DNA of 64,000 bases from Gemmatimonadota bacterium. GTDB lineage: Bacteria; Gemmatimonadota; Gemmatimonadetes; Gemmatimonadales; GWC2-71-9. Shown piece after piece: positions 23,927-31,909 of the stretch. Below the pieces are notes generated by a model that saw nothing but the letters and a program-made list of their open reading frames with translations, did not search any database and was not told the DNA's origin. Within the stretch, counting starts at the first letter, position 1; every line of letters starts with the position of its first letter. A program made the translations under genes and the position numbers. Location: positions 434,001 to 498,000 of the forward strand of contig JADJOM010000003.1 in the NCBI GenBank assembly GCA_016713785.1. Reading direction: 5' to 3'.

Positions 23927-26298
23927 ACGTCTCCCGCCGCTGGCTGGAGGGGTTCCTCCGCCGCCCGCTCGAGGCCGACGACCTGGTCCGGCGCCTGGCC
24001 ACGCTGGGCGCGCCCGTGGATGCCGTGGAGCCGCTGCACCCGGGCCTCGAGGCCATCGTGGTGGGCCACGTCGAGTCGGTGGCGCCGCATCCCAATGCCG
24101 ACCGCCTGCGGGTCTGCCTGGTGAACGACGGCGGTGACGAACGGCGCCACGTGGTGTGCGGCGCCCCCAACGTGACCGCCGGGAAGAAGTACCCCTTTGC
24201 CCGGGTGGGTGTGACCATCCCGGGCGGGCTCACCCTGGAGCGCCGCAAGATCCGCGGCGAGGTGTCCGAGGGGATGCTCTGCTCCGCCCGCGAGCTGGGA
24301 CTGGGGCAGGAGCACGATGGCATCCTCGAGCTCGACACCGAGGCCGCCCCCGGCACCCCGTTCCTCGAGGTGCTGCCGGTGGGCGATGACCGGCTGGTCG
24401 TGGACGTCACGCCCAACCGCGCCGACCTGCTGGGACACAAGGGGATCGCGCGCGAGCTGGCGTGGAGCTACGGGGTGCCGTTCCGGCTCCCGGACCTGCC
24501 CGGGACCCCGACCGAGGGGCTGGGCACCCTGCCGCGCGCCGAGGGCCAGCGGGCGCTGGTCTCCGGCGTCACGGTCGGCACCTACGACACCGAGGGCTGC
24601 CCGAGGTTCACCGCGGTGGTGATCCGCGGGGTGACGGTGGGTCCCTCGCCGCGCTGGCTGGCGGAGCGGCTCGAGGCGGCCGGGGTGCGCAGCATCAACA
24701 ACGTGGTGGACGCCACCAATTACGTGATGCTCGAGCTCAACCACCCCATGCACGCCTACGACCTGGCGCAACTGCGCGGGCCCACGGTGGTGGCGCGGCG
24801 GGCCCGGGCGGGGGAGACGGTGGTGACCCTCGACGGCGTCACCCGCACCCTGACGGCCGACATGACCGTCATCGCCGACGCCGAGCGGGTCATCGGCGTG
24901 GCCGGGGTGATGGGGGCGGAGAACACCGAGGTCTCGGCCGCCACCACCGACCTGCTGCTGGAGTGCGCCTGCTTCGAGCCGGCGCGGGTGCGCCGCACCC
25001 GGCGGGCGCTGGGCCTCTCCACCGACGCCTCCTACCGGTTCGAGCGCGGGGTGGATCTCTGGGGCCTCCCCGACGCCCAGCGTCGCTGCGCCGCCGTCAT
25101 CCTGGCCACCGCCGGGGGCCGGGTGGAGGAGGCCGCCGACGTCTGGCCCACGCCGTCCAACCCGCCGCGGGTCTTCCTGCGCACCGCGCGGGTGGCCCAG
25201 GTGCTGGGCGCGGACCTGCCGGTCGCGGCCATCGAGCAGTACCTGGTGGCCGTCGGCTGCACCGTGCTCAACAAGCCGGAGGACCACCGGCTGGCGGTGG
25301 ACCTTCCCGGCTGGCGGCCCGACCTGTCCACCGAGATCGACCTCATCGAGGAGATCGCGCGGCTGCACGGGTACGACACCTTTCCGGTCGAGCTGCGCCC
25401 CTACCGGGTGGGCCGCCTGGCCGACCAGCCGCTCGACCAGGCCATCACCCGAGTCCGGAACGGGCTCGTGGCCTGGGGCCTCTACGAGGCCCAGACCCTC
25501 TCGCTGGGCCCCGCCGCCGGCCCGGGCTCGCTCCGGCTGCTCAACCCGCTCTCCAGCGAGGAGGCGTGGCTGCGGGAGTCGGTGCTCCCGAGCATGCTCC
25601 GCGCGGTGCAGACCAACTGGTCCCGGCAGGTGCGGGATGTCCGGCTGTTCGAGGTGGGGGCGGGATTCGCGGCGGCGCCGGGCGGCGGACGGCCGGTGGA
25701 GACCACCCGGGTGGCCGCCGTGGTGACCGGTGCCCGCCATCCGGGCCACTGGACGGAGGGCGGGGTGGTGCCGGACTTCGATCTGTGGGACCTCAAGTCC
25801 CTGTTCGAACGGGCGGTTGCTCTGGCCAACCCGTCGGCCACTGTGCATCTTGATGCAACCGGCTGGATCGCGCGCGACGGCCAGGGCCGGACGGTGGGCT
25901 CGGCCCGGCGGCAGGCGGCGGAGCCGCCGGCCTGGGCGGCCCCGGTGTTCGGGCTGGAGGTGGAGCTGAGCGCGGTGCCGGCGCCGCCGGCGCGATACCG
26001 TGCGCTCCCGACCACCCCGTCGGCGTGGCGGGACCTCAACCTCCTGCTGGGCCCCGGGGTCGCGGTGGCCGACGTGCTGCGGATCGTGCGGCAGGCGGGC
26101 GGGGCGCTGCTGGAAGACGTGACCATCGTGAGTGAGTTCCGCAGCGAGCAGCTGGGACCGGACCACCGGGCGGTGCAGGTGCGCCTGACCGTGCGGGCGC
26201 CGGACCGGACCGTCCGCGACGAAGACGTCGACGGGCTGGTGGGCCGGGTGCTCAAGGCGGTGGAGAAACAGCTTGACGCAAAGCTACGAACGTCCTGA
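23923..26298 (+). CDS. pheT: Phenylalanyl-tRNA synthetase beta chain
   Basis: 791 residues, normal. Domains in order: an OB-fold tRNA-binding domain (~40-150, HPNADRLRVC), the B3/B4 editing domain (~205-380, NNVVDATNYVMLELNHPMHAYD), B5 (~400-475), the catalytic-like core, and the C-terminal FDX-ACB anticodon-binding domain (~695-790). It partners PheS. The ATG at 23923 overlaps the pheS stop (ATGA). Its 3' end overlaps the TTG start of the coiled-coil gene by 26 nt. Confidence 0.96.
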   Translation: MNVSRRWLEGFLRRPLEADDLVRRLATLGAPVDAVEPLHPGLEAIVVGHVESVAPHPNADRLRVCLVNDGGDERRHVVCGAPNVTAGKKYPFARVGVTIPGGLTLERRKIRGEVSEGMLCSARELGLGQEHDGILELDTEAAPGTPFLEVLPVGDDRLVVDVTPNRADLLGHKGIARELAWSYGVPFRLPDLPGTPTEGLGTLPRAEGQRALVSGVTVGTYDTEGCPRFTAVVIRGVTVGPSPRWLAERLEAAGVRSINNVVDATNYVMLELNHPMHAYDLAQLRGPTVVARRARAGETVVTLDGVTRTLTADMTVIADAERVIGVAGVMGAENTEVSAATTDLLLECACFEPARVRRTRRALGLSTDASYRFERGVDLWGLPDAQRRCAAVILATAGGRVEEAADVWPTPSNPPRVFLRTARVAQVLGADLPVAAIEQYLVAVGCTVLNKPEDHRLAVDLPGWRPDLSTEIDLIEEIARLHGYDTFPVELRPYRVGRLADQPLDQAITRVRNGLVAWGLYEAQTLSLGPAAGPGSLRLLNPLSSEEAWLRESVLPSMLRAVQTNWSRQVRDVRLFEVGAGFAAAPGGGRPVETTRVAAVVTGARHPGHWTEGGVVPDFDLWDLKSLFERAVALANPSATVHLDATGWIARDGQGRTVGSARRQAAEPPAWAAPVFGLEVELSAVPAPPARYRALPTTPSAWRDLNLLLGPGVAVADVLRIVRQAGGALLEDVTIVSEFRSEQLGPDHRAVQVRLTVRAPDRTVRDEDVDGLVGRVLKAVEKQLDAKLRTS

Positions 26299-26584
26299 CG
26301 CGCACGCGCTCCATGAGCTGGGGGACCTCCTCCAGCACGTGGGCGAAGAGCTGGCCGCCTGGCGACGGCGCTCGCTCAAGGCCGAGGCCGAACTGGCCGA
26401 GGCCCGGAGCAAGGGCGGGGTGGTGGCCGGCCCCGAGCTGCTGCAGGCGCGGCAGCGCGTCATCGACCTCGAGGTGGAGAACCAGGCCCTCCGCGAGCGG
26501 ATCGACGCGGCCCGGGACAAGCTCCGCATCCTCGCCACCCGCCTGAGCTTCCTCGAGCAGGAAGCCGATGAGGGCGCCGCATGA
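26273..26584 (+). CDS. Small coiled-coil protein coupled to zapA
   Basis: 103 residues, TTG start inside the pheT 3' end. Apart from a short N-terminus the protein is a continuous charged coiled coil (~15-98), with a leucine-rich heptad pattern near DLEVENQALRERI. It has no membrane segment. The stop overlaps the zapA ATG. Its position suggests a ZapB-like or other divisome partner of ZapA; this is inference, as sequence alone does not identify a family. The TTG start is the least certain part; no ATG lies in frame nearby. Confidence 0.6.
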   Translation: MTQSYERPDAHALHELGDLLQHVGEELAAWRRRSLKAEAELAEARSKGGVVAGPELLQARQRVIDLEVENQALRERIDAARDKLRILATRLSFLEQEADEGAA

Positions 26585-26907
26585 GCACGCCGAAGCACGC
26601 CGTCCGGGTGACGATCGGGGGCGAGGACTACACCGTCCGCTCCGAACTGCCGCCGGAATACACCCGCGAGGTGGCCGCCTACGTGGACGCGGCGCTCAAG
26701 CGCATCCGCGACATGCTGCCGCAGGTGGAGACCCACAAGGCGGCGATCCTGGCGGCGCTGGCCATCACCGATGAGTTGTTCCAGGCCCGCCGCGGCGACC
26801 GGGAGCATTCCGCCCGGCTCAACGCGATGGCCGACGACCTGGCCCGGCTGCTGCCCCCCTCCAAGCGGGGACGCCGCGCCACGGGGCCGCAGGGCATTCC
26901 GGGGTAG
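26581..26907 (+). CDS. zapA: Cell division protein ZapA
   Basis: 108 residues. VRVTIGGEDYTVRSE at the N-terminus and the following helix (YVDAALKRI, then AALAITDELF) match ZapA, which bundles FtsZ filaments at midcell. The C-terminal ~20 residues are basic and glycine/proline-rich. The start overlaps the upstream coiled-coil gene (ATGA). A hairpin element follows directly, before rny. Confidence 0.85.
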   Translation: MSTPKHAVRVTIGGEDYTVRSELPPEYTREVAAYVDAALKRIRDMLPQVETHKAAILAALAITDELFQARRGDREHSARLNAMADDLARLLPPSKRGRRATGPQGIPG

Positions 26908-26917
26908 GCCATCCTCA

Positions 26918-26941
26918 CCGCGCGCACGGCTGTGCGCGCGG
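26918..26941 (+). other. Hairpin element, copy 2 (before rny)
   Basis: CCGCGCGCAC (26918-26927), loop GGCT, GTGCGCGCGG (26932-26941): a perfect 10-bp stem, followed by GCGCAGGGC. It shares stem, loop and downstream CGCAGGGC with the element before rpmI (22039-22060). Confidence 0.55.
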
Positions 26942-27000
26942 GGCGCAGGGCTCAATGCAGCGCCCGCCTCCCGGGGCCGGCGCTTGTGGAGATAGATCGC

Positions 27001-28611
27001 ATGTCGCCATTCCTCCTGCCCCTGGTCGAGGGGCTCGCCGCCGGTGTGGTCGTTGCCACCGTCGCCTTCCTCATCTACAGCCGCACCCAGCGCCAGAGCG
27101 CCACCCGGACCCTCGCCGCCGCCCGCGCCGAGGCCCAGGCCCTCGTGGCCGACGCCAGCACCAAGGCCCTCGAGGCCCGCAACCAGATCGTGCTCGAGGG
27201 GAAGATGGAAACCCTCCGGCTGCGCGAGGACCTCGACAAGGAGGCCCAGCGGCGCCGGGAGGAGTGGGAGCGGTTCGAGCGCCGGGCCGAGGAGCGCGAC
27301 CAGACCCTGGAGCGCAAGCTCGAGGAGGTCCGCAAGCAGGAATCCGGCTTCTCCGCCCGCGAGCAGGCGGTGAGCCGCAAGGAGGGGGAGCTGCGCCAGC
27401 GGGAGCAGGAGAAGCAGGCGGAGCTCAAGCAGCGGGAGGGGGAGCTGGAGCGCCTGCTGGGCGAGGAGCGGCAGAAGCTGGAGCGGGTGGCCGGGCTGAC
27501 CGGCGAGGAAGCCCGCCGCGAGGTGCTGCAGAAGGCGGAGGACGAGGCCCGGAGCCAGGCGCAGGCCATCGGCCGCGACATCCGGGAGCAGGCCAAGCGC
27601 GCGGCGGAGAAGGACGCCCGGAAGATCGTGGCCCTGGCGGTGCAGCGGCTGGCCGCGGAGGCCACCGCCGAGACCACCGTGTCGGCGGTGCCGCTGCCCA
27701 GTGACGAGATGAAGGGCCGGATCATCGGCCGCGAGGGCCGGAACATCCGGGCCTTCGAGCAGGCCACCGGGGTGGACGTCATCATCGACGACACCCCCGA
27801 CACCGTCATCATCAGCTGCTTCGACCCGGTGCGGCGCGAGGTGGCCCGGCGCACCCTCGAGGCGCTGATCGTGGACGGGCGGATCCACCCGGGACGGATC
27901 GAGGAGCTGGCGGCCAAGAGCGCCCGGGAGCTGCAGGCGGAACTGGTGGAGCTGGGCGAGAAGGCGGCCTTCGAGACGGGGGTGCATGGGCTGCACCCGG
28001 AGCTGATCAAGCTGATCGGCCGGATGCGCTACCGCACCTCCTACGGCCAGAACATCTACGACCACTCCAAGGAAGTGGCCTGGCTGGCCGGCATGATGGC
28101 CGCCGAGCTCAAGCTCGACGTGCAGCTGGCCAAGCGGGGCGCGCTGCTGCACGACGTGGGCAAGGTGCTCACCCACGAGCACGAGGGCACCCACGTGGAG
28201 CTCGGCGTGGAGGTGGCCCGCAAGTACGGCGAGCAGCCGCTGGTCATCAACTGCATCCAGGCCCACCACGACGACGTGCCCCACGAGACCGCGGAGTCGG
28301 TCCTGGTGCAGGCCGCCGACGCCATCAGCGGCGCGCGCCCCGGCGCCCGGCGCGAGGCCTTCGAGAGCTACGTGAAGCGGCTGACCAAGCTGGAGGAGAT
28401 CGCCAACTCGTTCAGCGGGGTGGAGAAGTCGAACGTGATCCAGGCGGGCCGCGAGATCCGGGTCATCGTCACCCCCGACCGGGTGGACGACGGCGCCGCC
28501 GTGAGTCTCTCCGACCAGATCGCCCGCCGCATCGAGAACGAACTCCAGTACCCGGGCCAGATCCGGGTCGTCGTCATCCGTGAAACCCGAGCCGTGGATA
28601 TTGCCCGATGA
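27001..28611 (+). CDS. rny: Ribonuclease Y
   Basis: 536 residues. An N-terminal membrane helix (~5-25) is followed by a long coiled coil (~35-215), a KH domain with KGRIIGREGRNIRAFE (~238-253), and an HD domain with HDVGKVLTHEHEGTH (~383). RNase Y is a membrane-bound endoribonuclease that starts mRNA decay in many bacteria lacking RNase E. ATG at 27001 is chosen: it has GGAGA (26985-26989) upstream and begins just before the TM helix. The ATG at 26932 lies inside the hairpin element and would add unrelated residues. The stop overlaps folD. Confidence 0.95.
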   Translation: MSPFLLPLVEGLAAGVVVATVAFLIYSRTQRQSATRTLAAARAEAQALVADASTKALEARNQIVLEGKMETLRLREDLDKEAQRRREEWERFERRAEERDQTLERKLEEVRKQESGFSAREQAVSRKEGELRQREQEKQAELKQREGELERLLGEERQKLERVAGLTGEEARREVLQKAEDEARSQAQAIGRDIREQAKRAAEKDARKIVALAVQRLAAEATAETTVSAVPLPSDEMKGRIIGREGRNIRAFEQATGVDVIIDDTPDTVIISCFDPVRREVARRTLEALIVDGRIHPGRIEELAAKSARELQAELVELGEKAAFETGVHGLHPELIKLIGRMRYRTSYGQNIYDHSKEVAWLAGMMAAELKLDVQLAKRGALLHDVGKVLTHEHEGTHVELGVEVARKYGEQPLVINCIQAHHDDVPHETAESVLVQAADAISGARPGARREAFESYVKRLTKLEEIANSFSGVEKSNVIQAGREIRVIVTPDRVDDGAAVSLSDQIARRIENELQYPGQIRVVVIRETRAVDIAR

Positions 28612-29489
28612 GTGCACGCATCATTGACGGGGTGGCCCTGGGAAAGACCATCCGCCAGGAGGTCGCCCTCGAGGTGGCCGGCTACAAGGCGCGGGGCGTC
28701 GCCCCCGGCCTGGCGGTGGTGCTCGTGGGGGAGAACCCCGCCTCCAAGGCCTACGTCGGCAGCAAGGAGAAGGCGTGCCTCGAGGCCGGGATGGTGTCGG
28801 TCAAGGTCACCCGGCCCGAGACCGCCTCGGAGGAGGAGCTGCTGACCATCGTGGAGCAGCTCAACAACGACCCGACCATCCACGGCATCCTGGTGCAGCT
28901 GCCGCTGCCGAAGCACATCAACACCGAGAAGGTCCTGCTCCGGATCAACCCCGCCAAGGACGTCGACGGCTTCCACCCGGTGAACGTGGGCAAGCTGGTG
29001 ATCGGGGACCCGACCGCGCTCAAGCCCTGCACCCCGTGGGGGGTGATCCAGATGCTGCTCCGCAACGGGATCGAGACCAGGGGTGCGCACGCGGTGGTCA
29101 TCGGGCGCAGCACCATCGTGGGCAAGCCGATGGCCAACCTGCTCATCCAGACCGGTCCCGGCGGCGACGCCACGGTGACCGTCTGCCACTCCCGCACCCG
29201 CGACCTCCCCGCCGTGGTGCGCAGCGCCGACATCGTGGTGGCCGCCATCGGCAAGGCGGAGTTCGTCACGGCCGACATGGTCCGCCCCGGCGCGGTGGTG
29301 ATCGACGTGGGCATCAACCGGGTCGATGATCCCTCCCTCCCCAAGGGCTACAAGCTGGTGGGCGACGTGGCCTACGCCCAGGTGGCCGAGAAGGCCAGCG
29401 CCATCACCCCCGTGCCCGGGGGGGTGGGCCCCATGACGATCGCCATGCTCATGGCCAACACCCTGCAGGCCATGAAGCAGGCGATGTAG
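28608..29489 (+). CDS. folD: Methylenetetrahydrofolate dehydrogenase/cyclohydrolase
   Basis: 293 residues. YVGSKEKACLE contains the catalytic Tyr/Lys pair (~47-53). ILVQLPLPKHIN (~96), PCTPWGV (~140), GRSTIVGKPMANLL (~165) and PVPGGVGPMTIAML (~268) are the FolD signatures. The enzyme interconverts methylene-, methenyl- and formyl-tetrahydrofolate with NADP, feeding purine and fMet synthesis. ATG overlaps the rny stop. A hairpin-forming octamer repeat follows it. Confidence 0.96.
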   Translation: MSARIIDGVALGKTIRQEVALEVAGYKARGVAPGLAVVLVGENPASKAYVGSKEKACLEAGMVSVKVTRPETASEEELLTIVEQLNNDPTIHGILVQLPLPKHINTEKVLLRINPAKDVDGFHPVNVGKLVIGDPTALKPCTPWGVIQMLLRNGIETRGAHAVVIGRSTIVGKPMANLLIQTGPGGDATVTVCHSRTRDLPAVVRSADIVVAAIGKAEFVTADMVRPGAVVIDVGINRVDDPSLPKGYKLVGDVAYAQVAEKASAITPVPGGVGPMTIAMLMANTLQAMKQAM

Positions 29490-29490
29490 C

Positions 29491-29535
29491 CGGCCCGGCG
29501 GCTCGGCCGTTGCCTCGAGCCGCCGAGCCGCCGAA
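29491..29535. repeat. Inverted octamer repeats between folD and xseA
   Basis: CGGCGGCTCG and CGAGCCGCCG copies face each other across about a dozen nucleotides, so this member of the repeat family can fold into a ~10-bp hairpin in the folD-xseA gap. There is no T-run. It could slow transcription or protect an mRNA end. Confidence 0.55.
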
Positions 29536-29542
29536 CTCCCCC

Positions 29543-30700
29543 ATGACGACCCCCGATCTCTTCGCCGACCCGGCCGCCGACGCCCCCTGGACGCCCACGC
29601 TGCTCGCCCGCACGGCGCGCCGGGTGCTCGAGGGGAGCATCGGCACGCTCTGGGTCCGGGGGGAGGTCTCGGAGCTCAAGGCCTACCAGAGCGGGCACTG
29701 GTACTTCACCCTGCGCGACGCCGAGGCCCAGGTACGCTGCGTGATGTGGCGGACCTACGCGTCCCGCCTCAAGACGCCGCCCGCGCCCGGCACCCAGGTC
29801 TTCCTCCGGGGCACCCCCACGGTGTGGGAGGAGCGGGGCGAGTTCCGCCTGACGGTGACCGAGCTGCTCGTCACCGACCAGGTGGGGCAGGCGCAGCTGG
29901 CGCTGGAGCGGGTGCGGCGCGCGCTCGAGAAGGACGGGCTGTTCGACCCGGCGCGGAAGCGGCCGCTGCCGCCGCTCCCCGCGCGCATCGCGGTGGTCAC
30001 CAGCCTCGACGGCGCGGCGCTGCGCGACATCATCATCGTCACCCGCAAGCGGTGGCCCGCCATGCAGCTGCTGGTGGTCGGCACCAAGGTGCAGGGCGCG
30101 GAGGCCGAGGCCGAGGTGGTGCGGGCGCTGGGCGTGGTCAACCGGCTGGAGTCGGTGGATCTCTGCATCCTGGCGCGGGGTGGGGGAGGCAAGGAAGACC
30201 TCGCCGTCTTCAACAGCGAGGCCGTGTGCCGCGCGCTCGCGGCGGTGGATGTGCCCACGATCTCCGCCATCGGGCACGAGACCGACCTCTCGCTGACCGA
30301 CCTGGTGGCCGACGTGCGGGCCGCTACCCCCTCCGCCGCGGCCGAACTCGCGGTGCCGGACCGCGCCGACCTGGTGCGGCAGGCCGCCGCGCTGGGCACC
30401 CGGCTGGCCCAGGCCCTCGGGCGCGGCACCCGGCTCGCGGGGGAGCGGCTGGCGCGCACTGGTGACCGGCTGGAGGCGGCGCTCACCCGGCGGCTGGAGC
30501 GTCCCCGCCGCGACCTCGAACGCCTCGGGGCCCAGCTCGATGCCCTCTCGCCGCTGCGGGTGCTCGACCGCGGCTACGGCGTGGCGCAGGCCGCCGATGG
30601 CCGGGTGCTGCGCCGCCGGGCCGATTTCACGCCCGGGCTTTCCTTCGGCCTGCGGGTGAGCGATGGTACGGTCGCCGCCCGCGTGGAACCGACTCCATGA
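29543..30700 (+). CDS. xseA: Exodeoxyribonuclease VII large subunit
   Basis: 385 residues, slightly short. An N-terminal OB fold (SELKAYQSGHWYFTLRD, ~45-60) precedes a catalytic domain with VVTSLDGAALRD (~150), LARGGGGKEDL (~210) and GHETDLSLTDLVADVRAATPS (~245-265), all typical of XseA. With XseB it degrades ssDNA to acid-soluble oligonucleotides. ATG at 29543; the frame extends upstream only through the repeat. The stop overlaps the xseB ATG. Confidence 0.94.
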   Translation: MTTPDLFADPAADAPWTPTLLARTARRVLEGSIGTLWVRGEVSELKAYQSGHWYFTLRDAEAQVRCVMWRTYASRLKTPPAPGTQVFLRGTPTVWEERGEFRLTVTELLVTDQVGQAQLALERVRRALEKDGLFDPARKRPLPPLPARIAVVTSLDGAALRDIIIVTRKRWPAMQLLVVGTKVQGAEAEAEVVRALGVVNRLESVDLCILARGGGGKEDLAVFNSEAVCRALAAVDVPTISAIGHETDLSLTDLVADVRAATPSAAAELAVPDRADLVRQAAALGTRLAQALGRGTRLAGERLARTGDRLEAALTRRLERPRRDLERLGAQLDALSPLRVLDRGYGVAQAADGRVLRRRADFTPGLSFGLRVSDGTVAARVEPTP

Positions 30701-30942
30701 CCAGCCCGACGCCTGAGGTCCCGCCTTCGCTCACCGACGAACTGCGCCGGCTGGAGGAGATCGTCCGCCAGCTGGAACGGGAGGATGGCGACCTCGACCG
30801 CGCCCTCGCGCTGTTCGAGGAGGGGGTGGGCCGGCTGCGCAACGCCCGCGAACGGCTGCAGCAGGCGGAGGCGCGGGTGCAGAAGGTGCTGGAGGACGCC
30901 GCGGGTTCCCTGCGCACCGAGGCACTCGATGCCGGGGAGTGA
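30697..30942 (+). CDS. xseB: Exodeoxyribonuclease VII small subunit
   Basis: 81 residues, the normal size. LRRLEEIVRQLE and LDRALALFEEGVGRL are the XseB signature. The ATG overlaps the xseA stop and its 3' end overlaps the prenyl synthase gene by 14 nt, the common bacterial order xseA-xseB-ispA. Confidence 0.93.
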   Translation: MTSPTPEVPPSLTDELRRLEEIVRQLEREDGDLDRALALFEEGVGRLRNARERLQQAEARVQKVLEDAAGSLRTEALDAGE

Positions 30943-31861
30943 GCCGGTCGCGCCGCCGCCGGCCGCCTTCGAGGCGCGCCAGGCCCTGGCCGAGGCGCGC
31001 GAGCGGGTGGACGCGCTGCTCGGCGCCTGGAGCGAGCGGATCCAGACCATCGTCCCCGGCCGCACCGGCGAGGCGCTGGCCTACGCCCTGAATACCCCCG
31101 GCAAGCGGGTCCGCGCCGCCCTGGTGATCAACGCCTACCGGGCCGTGGGCGGGGTCTCGCCCGCCATCGCGGCGGTGGCGGCCGCCGTCGAGACCGTGCA
31201 CGCCTACTCCCTGGTGCACGACGACCTGCCCTGCATGGACGACGACGACCTCCGCCGCGGCCGCCCCACCACCCACCGCGCCTATGACGTGCCCACCGCC
31301 ACCCGGGTCGGGTTCCTGCTGGTCCCGGTGGCGGGGCTGGTGCTGGCCCAGGCGGCCCGCGACCTCCTGCTGCCGCCCGCGACCCTCGGGCGGATGGCGG
31401 AGGAGCTGTTCGAGTCGGGCGGCATCCGGGGGATGGTCGGGGGACAGTGGCTGGATCTGGAGGCGGAGCGGAAGCAGCTGGACCTCGAGGGACTGATCGC
31501 GGTGCACCGGGGCAAGACCGGCGCGCTGATCCGGGCGGCGTGCGTGCTGGGCGGCATGGCGGCCGAGGCACCGCCCGCCGCGGTCGAGGCGCTGGCGGCG
31601 TACGGCCAGGAGGTGGGCCTCGCCTTCCAGATCGCCGACGACGTACTGGACGTCACGGGCACCAGCGACCAGCTTGGCAAGACCGCGGGCCGGGACGTCG
31701 CCCTGGAGAAGTCCACGTACGTGAGCCTGCTGGGGGTGGAGCGGGCCCGCGACGAGGCCGGGGCCCTGGCCAGCCAGGCGGTGCGGCACCTCGAGGGGGC
31801 CGGGATCCCGCCGGGACCCCTCGCCGCCCTCGCGCAGTATATTGTGGCAAGGGAATCCTGA
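30929..31861 (+). CDS. ispA: Polyprenyl (farnesyl/geranylgeranyl) diphosphate synthase
   Basis: 310 residues. First aspartate-rich motif DDLPCMDDDD (~95-104), GKTGALI (~195) and second motif DDVLD (~236). It condenses IPP with allylic diphosphates. The short-chain range is inferred from position in the xseB-dxs operon; product length cannot be fixed from sequence by eye. ATG at 30929 lies within xseB. It precedes dxs, the first enzyme of the pathway that makes its substrates. Confidence 0.9.
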   Translation: MPGSEPVAPPPAAFEARQALAEARERVDALLGAWSERIQTIVPGRTGEALAYALNTPGKRVRAALVINAYRAVGGVSPAIAAVAAAVETVHAYSLVHDDLPCMDDDDLRRGRPTTHRAYDVPTATRVGFLLVPVAGLVLAQAARDLLLPPATLGRMAEELFESGGIRGMVGGQWLDLEAERKQLDLEGLIAVHRGKTGALIRAACVLGGMAAEAPPAAVEALAAYGQEVGLAFQIADDVLDVTGTSDQLGKTAGRDVALEKSTYVSLLGVERARDEAGALASQAVRHLEGAGIPPGPLAALAQYIVARES

Positions 31862-31909
31862 AGGGGCGCCGCCCGCCGGGCCCGGAACCCTGAACACGGA
31901 AGCCGTCGT

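Noticed and set aside
23239..26166. 975-residue open frame on the minus strand opposite pheS/pheT
   Set aside because: Low-complexity His/Arg/Gly/Pro text, no motifs, fully antisense to two certain genes; at this GC content stop codons are rare in such frames.
26908..27000. 6S RNA candidate after zapA
   Set aside because: zapA is followed by 6S RNA in some proteobacteria, but the gap is only about 90 nt, half the usual size, and shows a short hairpin instead of the long bubbled stem.
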